From Chthoniobacterales bacterium (GTDB taxonomy: Bacteria; Verrucomicrobiota; Verrucomicrobiia; Chthoniobacterales; JACTMZ01), in NCBI GenBank assembly GCA_017853515.1, contig JAFMJK010000087.1, positions 1 through 8,201 of the forward strand: 8,201 nucleotides of DNA. Reading direction: 5' to 3'. Positions 1-6,380 of this stretch are shown here, piece by piece. A program made the position numbers and the translations under genes. Position 1 is the first letter of the stretch. Each line of letters begins with the position of its first letter. The notes under the pieces were generated by a model. It searched no databases and was not told the origin of the DNA. It was given only the letters and a program-made list of their open reading frames with translations.

Positions 1-46
1 CTGACTTGCCAGAGCGGGGGGCAAGGTGTTGATTGGCCGGCTCAAC

Positions 47-1987
47 ATGTTGCGCCGATTATCCATCCCGGCTCTGCTTTGTCTGCTGGCCGTCTCGGGT
101 CACGCGACTCCGCAGCGGCTGACCGACTTGGTCGAGGTGCCGCGGCCGACTTGGGAAACACAAAAGCAGGCCAGGACCTACCTGCTCAGTATCCCCGCCC
201 CGCGCGGGCAGATCACCGACCGTCATGGCGCGCCGTTGGCCCAGAGCCGTGTGGCTTACAACCTCGGGCTCAAATTCCCCACCCCGCTGGATTACAGCGA
301 CAGCAAGGCGGTCAACTTTGCGCGCAGCCAAATCCTCACCGCGGAGAAATTGCTCGGGCGCAAATTCGACGTGACCGACGAAGCGATCATCCAGCACTAC
401 AAGAACCGCGGTATCCTGACGCTGTTCCTCGCGGAGGATTTGGGGCCGGAACAAATTTCGGCCGTCAGCCGCGGTCTCGGCACGGGCCTCGTGCTGGAGC
501 CCAGCTATGTGCGCCATTACCCGCTCAGCACCCTGGCCAGCCACATTGTCGGTTACGTCGGGCGTCAGGCGCCGCTTTCGGTCAAGCCGATCGAAAACCG
601 CGACCTTGTCTTTCCCGATTCGGAAGGACGCGAGGGATTGGAGAAAGTTTTCGACAACGAGCTGCGCGGCACTCCAGGCGTCCTCAACCTCACCCTCAAC
701 GCCGAGGGCAAACGCACCATCGAGCGGGTGATCAGCGAACCGGTCCCGGGATACAACGTCATCACCACGCTGGATCTGAGGGTTCAGAAAGCCTGCGAGG
801 ATGCGCTGGCCGCCTCCGGGCGCCGGGGCGCCGTCGTGGTCATCGATCCCAACAACGGGGAAGTTCTCGGCATGGCCTCGCGTCCCGCTTTCGATCCGAA
901 CACCTTTATTCCCATCATACGCCCGGAAGTTTTCGACAAACTGAACAAGGATCCTTCCGCGCCGCTTTACCCGCGCGCTTTCCGTTCGGCTTATCCGCCG
1001 GGCTCGACGTTCAAAACTTTTGTCGGCCTTGCCGCCTTGCAAACCGGGGAGATCACCGGTGACACCATGGTGAGTTGCCCTGCCGGAATCCAAATCGGCA
1101 ACCACTACTTCCGCAACCACTCGGGCAACATGGGCTCGATGGCGCTTCCCAAAGCCTTGGCCGTCTCCTGCAACACGTGGTTCTACCAGGTCGGGATGAA
1201 GATCGGCGCGCAACCCATCATCGACTGGTCCCGCGCCCTGGGACTCGGCCGCCGCACCGGTATTCCGCTGGCTGCCGAGGCGAACGGAAACATCCCCACC
1301 GACGAATACATGATGAAGGTGCACAACCGCGAGATCCTGCGGGGCGATGTCGCCAACATGAGCATCGGCCAGGGCGACATTCTCGTCTCGCCGCTGCAGA
1401 TGGCACAGGCCATGGGCGTGATCGCGGCGGGCGGAATATTCCACCAGACACGATTGATCAAGCAGGTGCAAAGCATCGACAACCGCGTCGTGGCGGCCTA
1501 CCCCGACCGCGTCCGCTCCGACCTCGGCATCGAGGAGAAAACCCTGGAAAATCTGGAAAAAGGTCTGGTCATGGTGACAACGAGCGGCACAGGTCGCAGG
1601 GCCTCCACAGTCAAGGGCGTCAAAGTCGCGGGCAAGACCGGCACCGCGCAATGGGGCCCGGTCAGCAAGCGCCGCAACGCGGCATGGTTCACCGGCTACG
1701 CGCCCGCCGACAATCCACTCTACTCGTTCGCCGCCGTGGTCGAGGGCAACCCCGGGGAAAGCCTCGCCGGCGGACAAAACGCGGCGCCGGTCATCGGTGC
1801 GGTCTTGGCCGATTTGCTCAAAGGATACAAGCCGCCGGCGGAGGAAGCGGGGCAGAAGGAGGAACAGCCCGAGAATCCGGATCAAGCGGAGCCGGCCACC
1901 ACGGATGAGTCGCCGGCCGAATACACGCAGGACGTGATAAACCCCGAGGGTGCGCCTGTTCCCGAGGAACTGGACCAACCGGAGTAG
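47..1987 (+). CDS. mrdA: Peptidoglycan D,D-transpeptidase, PBP2 type (class B PBP)
   Basis: This is a class B penicillin-binding protein that cross-links peptidoglycan stem peptides in the periplasm; PBP2 normally works with RodA in wall elongation. Numbered from ATG 47 (646 aa), the dimerisation-domain motif RGQITDRHG is at about 53-61. The transpeptidase domain has all three motifs: STFK with nucleophile S320 and K323, SCN at 374-376, and KTG at 530-532. The contexts YPPGSTFK, SCNTWFYQVG and SIGQGDILVSPLQMA fit PBP2 better than FtsI. Residues 1-20 (MLRRLSIPALLCLLAVSGHA) resemble a cleavable signal peptide, with a hydrophobic core of only about 14 residues where a membrane anchor is usual. 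The last 49 residues (598-646) are an acidic Pro/Glu-rich tail outside the fold. GTG 26 is an alternative in-frame start (653 aa) behind a G-run at 16-21; I preferred ATG 47 because it gives a compact signal peptide. An upstream frame ending at TGA 30-32 would overlap GTG 26. RodA does not follow; an ABC transporter does. Confidence 0.93.
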   Translation: MLRRLSIPALLCLLAVSGHATPQRLTDLVEVPRPTWETQKQARTYLLSIPAPRGQITDRHGAPLAQSRVAYNLGLKFPTPLDYSDSKAVNFARSQILTAEKLLGRKFDVTDEAIIQHYKNRGILTLFLAEDLGPEQISAVSRGLGTGLVLEPSYVRHYPLSTLASHIVGYVGRQAPLSVKPIENRDLVFPDSEGREGLEKVFDNELRGTPGVLNLTLNAEGKRTIERVISEPVPGYNVITTLDLRVQKACEDALAASGRRGAVVVIDPNNGEVLGMASRPAFDPNTFIPIIRPEVFDKLNKDPSAPLYPRAFRSAYPPGSTFKTFVGLAALQTGEITGDTMVSCPAGIQIGNHYFRNHSGNMGSMALPKALAVSCNTWFYQVGMKIGAQPIIDWSRALGLGRRTGIPLAAEANGNIPTDEYMMKVHNREILRGDVANMSIGQGDILVSPLQMAQAMGVIAAGGIFHQTRLIKQVQSIDNRVVAAYPDRVRSDLGIEEKTLENLEKGLVMVTTSGTGRRASTVKGVKVAGKTGTAQWGPVSKRRNAAWFTGYAPADNPLYSFAAVVEGNPGESLAGGQNAAPVIGAVLADLLKGYKPPAEEAGQKEEQPENPDQAEPATTDESPAEYTQDVINPEGAPVPEELDQPE

Positions 1988-2017
1988 CCTGATTCGATTT
2001 GCGCACCGCGACGCCGG

Positions 2018-2031
2018 CGGCAAACATGCCG
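2018..2031 (+). promoter_or_regulatory. Start-adjacent hairpin before the ABC transporter
   Basis: A perfect 5-bp stem, CGGCA (2018-2022) with TGCCG (2027-2031), encloses the loop AACA. TTT follows, and the hairpin ends 7 nt before ATG 2039. It lies in the 51-nt gap after the PBP2 gene, where a Shine-Dalgarno site would be, and no such site is visible. It could tune translation or act as a weak attenuator. The stem is short and the T run is only three bases, so an efficient terminator is unlikely and chance is possible. Confidence 0.3.
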
Positions 2032-2038
2032 TTTCATC

Positions 2039-3784
2039 ATGCTTGAACTGCAGAGCGTCACTGTCGCCGTCGGAGGGGAAGAAGGACCGACCTTGCTGGC
2101 GGAGATTTCCGCGCGCTTCCACCGCGGCGAGCTCTGCGCGCTCATCGGACCAAGCGGAAGCGGAAAAACGACCCTGATCCGCGCCGTGGCCGGCATGGAC
2201 GAGGCGACCGCCGGATCGCTGCGCTGGAACGAGCGCGACCTCGAGGAGGAGGACCTGCCGCCTTCCCAAATCGGCTACGTGCCACAATTCACCATCAGCA
2301 ACGACGACCTGACCGCGGCGGAAAATGTCCGTTTGGCCCTGCAACTCCGGGTGGGCGGATTGGACAACGACGCGCTGGTCTTGCGGACCAACGAATTGCT
2401 CGAGCTGACGGGCCTGGTCTCCGCGGCAAAAACGATGGGCAGACATTTGTCGGGCGGACAACGCCGACGCCTCGCCTTGGCCATGGAGCTGTGCAGCGAG
2501 CCCGCGCTTCTGCTCTGCGACGAGGTGACAAGCGGTTTGGACGCGCAGTCGGAAAAGGAGATCCTCGCCCTCCTGCAGCGCATCGCGCGGGAAGGCAACC
2601 GGGTCGTTATCGTGGTGACGCACGGACTGGGCGAACTCGCGGCCTTCGACAAAGTCGCCGTCTTGGCGGACGGGCATCTGGCTTACTTCGGGCCGCCGGA
2701 CACCGCCGCCCACTACTTCCGCGTGGAAAAGCCCGAGGGCATTTTCCAACGGCTCCCGCAGCGCGCCGGCGCCGAGTGGCACGCCTCGTGGCGCAAGCAT
2801 TCCTCGCATTTCGAAGACGAAGAAAAGTCCGGAGCCGAAGAGGAAAAGAAGGAACCCGCCGACGAAAAAGAGAGTGTCCCGCCCGAAACCGCCGAAAAGA
2901 CGGACGACCCCTCCGGGACGGGAACCATCCCCTCCCCGCTGCGCCAACTGGCGGTTCTGCTGGCCGTGCGCTGGAAAATTTTCTTCCGGAACCGCGGCGG
3001 GTTGGCTTTGCAACTCGGGCTGATCCTCGGCTTCCCCATTGTCGTGGCGATTTTCGCCTCGAGGGGACTGCCGGCCGTTCCGAGCTTGGACGCCGACCTC
3101 AGCGGCGACGTGGTGCGCCAACTCGTCGAAGCGCGCACTTTTGCCGAGGGCGCCAGCCGCGCCGGCAGCATGGTCTCAGGACTCGTGCTGCTGCAGGTCA
3201 TTCTCCTCGGGCTGATGGGCGCGAACAACAGTGCGCGCGAAATCGCCGGCGAGCGCCGCATCTACGAGAAGGAGCGCTTTGCCGGACTGAGCGCGGCGGC
3301 CTATGTCGCGTCGAAAGTGGCCTTCCTCGCGGTGATCGTCCTCGTCCAGTCGGCTTGGATGACTTGGTTTGTCCGCACCGTTGCGGATTTTCCCGGCGAT
3401 GCCGGACAGCAGTTTCTATTTTACCTGCTGGCCAACGCATCGCTCACCGCGGTTTGCCTCGGGATCTCCGCCGCGGCGTCCTCCGCGGACCAGGCGAGCC
3501 TGGCCTCGATTTATCTCGTCGGTTTCCAACTTCCTCTCTCCGGCGCGGTGCTGGCCCTTCCGGCGGGGCTGGATGCGGCCTTGCGGCCGTTCATCGCCGC
3601 TTATTGGAGCTGGAGCGGAGCGCTGCAAAGCCTGCGCGAGACCCGCTATTACGATGTCTTGGAACTGGTCATACCCACGAACCTCTCGGCCGCTTCCCTT
3701 TGCCTTGGGGTGCTGCTCCTGCACATCGGCATCGGCATCTTCGCGGCATGGTTGGGTTGCCTTCGGGCCTCGTGGGATAGATAA
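2039..3784 (+). CDS. ABCG-type ABC transporter, fused ATPase and permease (half transporter)
   Basis: This 581-aa protein joins an N-terminal ATPase to a C-terminal ABC-2 type membrane domain, the order found in the ABCG/White family; it would dimerise in the inner membrane and probably exports a hydrophobic or envelope substrate. In the ATPase, Walker A is GPSGSGKTT (37-45), the Q-loop glutamine is Q83, the signature is LSGGQ (137-141), Walker B is LLLCDE (157-162) and the switch histidine is H195. The family DEPTSGLD block reads DEVTSGLD here. A linker at about 258-300, rich in Glu and Lys, leads to roughly six membrane segments near 322-341, 378-396, 424-446, 458-481, 487-510 and 551-574. 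The GERRIYEKERFAGLSAAAY stretch (404-422) between TM2 and TM3 matches the conserved ABCG cytoplasmic loop. The 40-residue stretch before the last segment resembles the long ABCG outer loop. The stop is 7 nt before the next start, implying an operon with the next two genes. The substrate cannot be read from sequence. Confidence 0.9.
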   Translation: MLELQSVTVAVGGEEGPTLLAEISARFHRGELCALIGPSGSGKTTLIRAVAGMDEATAGSLRWNERDLEEEDLPPSQIGYVPQFTISNDDLTAAENVRLALQLRVGGLDNDALVLRTNELLELTGLVSAAKTMGRHLSGGQRRRLALAMELCSEPALLLCDEVTSGLDAQSEKEILALLQRIAREGNRVVIVVTHGLGELAAFDKVAVLADGHLAYFGPPDTAAHYFRVEKPEGIFQRLPQRAGAEWHASWRKHSSHFEDEEKSGAEEEKKEPADEKESVPPETAEKTDDPSGTGTIPSPLRQLAVLLAVRWKIFFRNRGGLALQLGLILGFPIVVAIFASRGLPAVPSLDADLSGDVVRQLVEARTFAEGASRAGSMVSGLVLLQVILLGLMGANNSAREIAGERRIYEKERFAGLSAAAYVASKVAFLAVIVLVQSAWMTWFVRTVADFPGDAGQQFLFYLLANASLTAVCLGISAAASSADQASLASIYLVGFQLPLSGAVLALPAGLDAALRPFIAAYWSWSGALQSLRETRYYDVLELVIPTNLSAASLCLGVLLLHIGIGIFAAWLGCLRASWDR

Positions 3785-3791
3785 GTAAGCG

Positions 3792-4190
3792 ATGGCAAGA
3801 CGCGCCCGCAGCACACCGAAGGCCGGCCTCATCGTCGGCGCGCTGGCCGCGGTGATTTTCGTCGTCGCGCTCGGGGGCTACTTCCTCGGCGCAACCGGCG
3901 CACCTTACCGCACCGCACCGGAGTTTCCGGTCGAGGAATATCTCTCCACCTCGGGTTCGCTGCGCGGAAACAGCTACCGCCTCACCGGCGCGGTGCTCAA
4001 CTCCATCGCATGGTCGCCGCAATCGGGCCGCCTCATTTCCGTCGAACCGACCGGCTCGGATTCGCCGATCCCCGTCGTCGTCCCGGTCGAACTGGGCGAA
4101 GTCAACATCCAGAAAGGGCAGCGCTTCCACTTTCTCGTCGAAGTCCGCGAAAACGGGATACTTTACGCCAAGGATCTGACCAAATCATGA
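3792..4190 (+). CDS. Small membrane-anchored protein of unknown function, possible OB-like domain
   Basis: I do not recognise this 132-aa protein. It has a basic N-terminus (MARRARSTPK), one clear hydrophobic segment at about 11-33, a short Pro-containing spacer and a compact domain at about 55-132 that should face the periplasm. The domain alternates short hydrophobic strands with turns: GNSYRLTGAVLNS (59-71), then GRLISVE (79-85), IPVVVPV (93-99), KGQRFHFLVEV (108-118) and GILYAKDLTK (122-131). This pattern, opening with YRLTGAV and ending with 'GQ.F.F.VEV...GIL', suggests a small beta barrel of OB type (CcmE-like in general layout, without a visible haem-binding motif). That fold is an inference. 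ATG 3792 follows the ABC transporter stop by 7 nt with only a weak purine run before it. The stop TGA overlaps the next start in ATGA at 4187-4190, so this gene and the next are probably translationally coupled and their products may form a complex. Confidence 0.8.
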   Translation: MARRARSTPKAGLIVGALAAVIFVVALGGYFLGATGAPYRTAPEFPVEEYLSTSGSLRGNSYRLTGAVLNSIAWSPQSGRLISVEPTGSDSPIPVVVPVELGEVNIQKGQRFHFLVEVRENGILYAKDLTKS

Positions 4191-6292
4191 GAACCTACCT
4201 CGTCGCGCTCGCCATCATCCTGCCTTGCCCGTTTCTTCTGGCGCAGGGCGACAATGCCGCGGGTGCCGGCGATTCGGCGGCGGCCACGGGAGGAGCCCGC
4301 CCGCCGCAGATGAACGAAGGATTCATCGGCCGCGACATCCCCGCGTTCGATCCGGGGAGCGAGGTGGCCTCCTTCGACGGGAAAATCTGGAACATCAACA
4401 ACAACCGCCTGTTCCGCGCCCGGTTCGAAAAATACCTCAACTCATCCGCGGCCACCGGCGCGTCCGATGTGGCCTATCGCGAGACCATCGACCGGATCCT
4501 CGCACTCCTTGCCCCGGGCAATGCCACGCAGAACAACATCGAGGAAGCCTTCAACCTCCTGCCCAAAGCCTCGGATTACCGAGACGACGCCAATCTCTGC
4601 CGCACGATGTCCGACGCGATCCATGCGGCGCGCACCAGCTTGAAGACGGTCGATAACCTCAAGCGGGAGAATATGCTTCTGGAGAAGCAGCGCGACACCG
4701 CGGAATGGAACAACATGATGGCCGCCCGCACCTCCGCGCTCGATGCGCCGACGGGCAAAAGCGATGCCGCCATCAACGCGCAGCAGGAGAACATCAAGTT
4801 CGAACGCGATGCCAAGATGGCCACAGCCAAGAGGAAATTGTCCGACGTGGCCCAGACCATCGAGAACAACAAGCTGCGCATCGCCCTGACCGAGTTGAAC
4901 ACGCGCGGGCATTTGCAGGCGCTGATCATGCAATATTTCGCCACGCGCCGCTTCGAGCACGTGCTCATCGCCAACCGTTTCTACCGCGCCATCTACAAGG
5001 ACGGGGACAATTCGATCGATGTCTACAAGCGCATGGTCGAATCGCTGCCGGTCAACAAGGATGCAGGCCAAGCCAGGATCAATGCCGAATTCGATCCGAA
5101 GATCGCCGCCGCGGGCGGCGCGGCCGACGGCGGAGCGGGCGTCAGAGCCGGGGCCGGAACGGACGGCGCCGACGTCCGCATGAGCAACCGCGCGGGGACG
5201 AGCAGCGGCAGCGGAGGTTCGTTCGCCGCCAGCGGGATGAAGCTTGGCTTGGAAAATTTCAGCGTGGAGAGCCTGACCGGCGGCGCGGCGGTCGCCGCGC
5301 AGACCGTGAGCAAACTGGTCAGCTCCCTCAGCCAGATCGACAGCCTGGCCAACGAGGCCATCCGCGACATCAACGAGGGCGTCGAAGCCTACAGATTCCT
5401 CCTCGAACAGGGCGAGTTGAACAGCGCCACGGAGCGCCTCGCCGAGACCTTCGCCCTCGGCGAATTCATGCCGAGTGTGCGTCTCCTCTCCCGCGAAGAC
5501 AAACGCAAGGCCCTCAAGTTCACCCAGATGAAGAACGAATTGCTCGCCGCCCTCGAGGTCAACGACCTGACCCGCGCGGAGAAGCTGGTCAACGAAATGA
5601 CCGGCATGGCCGCGGATTTCGACGCGAGCAAGCCGCTGGCCAAAATCGAAACAGCCAAAACGATCAGCGCCATGCATCTGGCCAAGGCGAAAAATGCAGC
5701 CGTGTCGGGCGACCGTTCTGCGATGGAATCCGAACTGCGCGCGGCCACCGAGATCTGGCCGCGCAATCCCGCGCTGGCCGAGGTAGGGCAGAACATTTTC
5801 AAGCAAACCGACGTGCAGCAGCAGGCCCTCAACGAACTCGACCAGTTGCTCGAGCAGCAGGATCACCGCGCCATCTACAAACAAAGCGCCAAATTCATCG
5901 CCGCGGCCGCGCTTTACCCGGACCGCCAGGAAAAACTCGGGCAGATCCTCGCCCAGATGACCGAGATCGAGACTGCCTTGCAGCGCGCGAGGGAGATTCA
6001 GCAACGCGGCGACGCGGCCGGCGCGTGGGAAAGCATCCAGGACGCTGCGGCCAAATATCCCGAGGACACGGAGCTCAACCGGCTGCGCGCGGATCTGGCC
6101 AGCGGCGGGGCCGCCACTTTTGTCCGCTCGCTCAACAAAGGCGACGAAATGAAAGCCCGCGGTGACTACGGGGCCGCGTTGGCCTGGTTTCTCGACGCCC
6201 ACCGGCAATACCCGCCGAGCAAGTTCGCCCAAGAGAAAATCGACGGCGTGGCCGGCATCATCCTCCCCGGATCCGCCCCTGCTTCGCCTTGA
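4187..6292 (+). CDS. Secreted coiled-coil/TPR-like protein of unknown function
   Basis: This 701-aa protein should be exported. The start is ATG 4187, within the ATGA overlap with the preceding stop; the frame stays open to ATG 4010, but that start would bury the signal peptide. An AAGGA at 4170-4174, 12 nt upstream, is a distant possible ribosome site. MRTYLVALAIILPCPFLLA is a signal peptide probably cut near residue 19; Cys14 follows Pro, so this is no lipobox. After an Ala/Gly stretch (23-37), residues about 60-300 are mostly helical, with likely coiled coil at about 155-180 and 195-240. A Gly/Ala/Ser linker (about 306-350) follows. The C half (about 365-690) is helical, with TPR-like hairpins near 495-530, 596-632 and 646-680; the last two carry the typical 'RGD..GA...' turn and end in 'YP'. 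No catalytic motif is visible, so it is probably a periplasmic or outer-surface scaffold for the co-encoded anchored protein and exporter. Function unknown. Confidence 0.88.
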   Translation: MRTYLVALAIILPCPFLLAQGDNAAGAGDSAAATGGARPPQMNEGFIGRDIPAFDPGSEVASFDGKIWNINNNRLFRARFEKYLNSSAATGASDVAYRETIDRILALLAPGNATQNNIEEAFNLLPKASDYRDDANLCRTMSDAIHAARTSLKTVDNLKRENMLLEKQRDTAEWNNMMAARTSALDAPTGKSDAAINAQQENIKFERDAKMATAKRKLSDVAQTIENNKLRIALTELNTRGHLQALIMQYFATRRFEHVLIANRFYRAIYKDGDNSIDVYKRMVESLPVNKDAGQARINAEFDPKIAAAGGAADGGAGVRAGAGTDGADVRMSNRAGTSSGSGGSFAASGMKLGLENFSVESLTGGAAVAAQTVSKLVSSLSQIDSLANEAIRDINEGVEAYRFLLEQGELNSATERLAETFALGEFMPSVRLLSREDKRKALKFTQMKNELLAALEVNDLTRAEKLVNEMTGMAADFDASKPLAKIETAKTISAMHLAKAKNAAVSGDRSAMESELRAATEIWPRNPALAEVGQNIFKQTDVQQQALNELDQLLEQQDHRAIYKQSAKFIAAAALYPDRQEKLGQILAQMTEIETALQRAREIQQRGDAAGAWESIQDAAAKYPEDTELNRLRADLASGGAATFVRSLNKGDEMKARGDYGAALAWFLDAHRQYPPSKFAQEKIDGVAGIILPGSAPASP

Positions 6293-6324
6293 CCCTTGGC
6301 GTGAGGCGGCCGGCGCCCGGGGGG

Positions 6325-6353
6325 TTGTGCTGCGGGGCGAGCGCGTGTAAGTT
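6325..6353 (+). promoter_or_regulatory. Weak candidate promoter before the sugar transferase
   Basis: In the 88-nt gap after the TPR protein gene, TTGTGC (6325-6330) and TAAGTT (6348-6353) are separated by 17 nt, and the second box is preceded by TG. Each box matches the sigma-70 consensus at only three of six positions. The spacing and the change of gene content make a promoter reasonable here, but the sequence alone is weak support. Confidence 0.18.
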
Positions 6354-6362
6354 CGGCTTATT

Positions 6363-6377
6363 CGCCGCCACGCGGCG
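6363..6377 (+). promoter_or_regulatory. GC hairpin immediately upstream of the sugar transferase start
   Basis: CGCCGC (6363-6368) and GCGGCG (6372-6377) form a perfect 6-bp all-GC stem around a CAC loop, ending 3 nt before ATG 6381. It fills the region where a Shine-Dalgarno sequence would lie and none is seen. In mRNA it could limit ribosome access. In a GC-rich genome a stem of this size can also arise by chance. Confidence 0.35.
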
Positions 6378-6380
6378 CCC

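Noticed and set aside
1..32. 3' end of an upstream gene, with a frame ending at TGA 30-32
   Set aside because: Only about ten codons are visible, and another frame stops at TGA 2-4. The sequence cannot show which, if either, is real.
59..3121. A very long open frame (1020 codons) on the minus strand, antisense to the PBP2 and ABC transporter genes
   Set aside because: It overlaps two genes with complete, ordered family motifs. Its product is rich in Arg, Gly, Asp and His with no recognisable domain, as expected for the antisense of GC-rich codons.
3759..3768. GCC-TTCG-GGC mini-hairpin near the end of the ABC transporter gene
   Set aside because: The three-pair stem lies within conserved-frame coding sequence, 23 nt from the next start, and is easily due to chance.
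4010..4186. Upstream extension of the secreted TPR protein to ATG 4010 (760 aa)
   Set aside because: It would overlap most of the preceding gene's domain and place an Arg/Pro-rich stretch before an otherwise typical signal peptide. ATG 4187 in the ATGA overlap is far better.
6305..6345. Possible terminator in the GC-rich gap after the TPR protein gene
   Set aside because: Only a short, interrupted GC pairing can be drawn and no T run follows, so it does not look like an intrinsic terminator.
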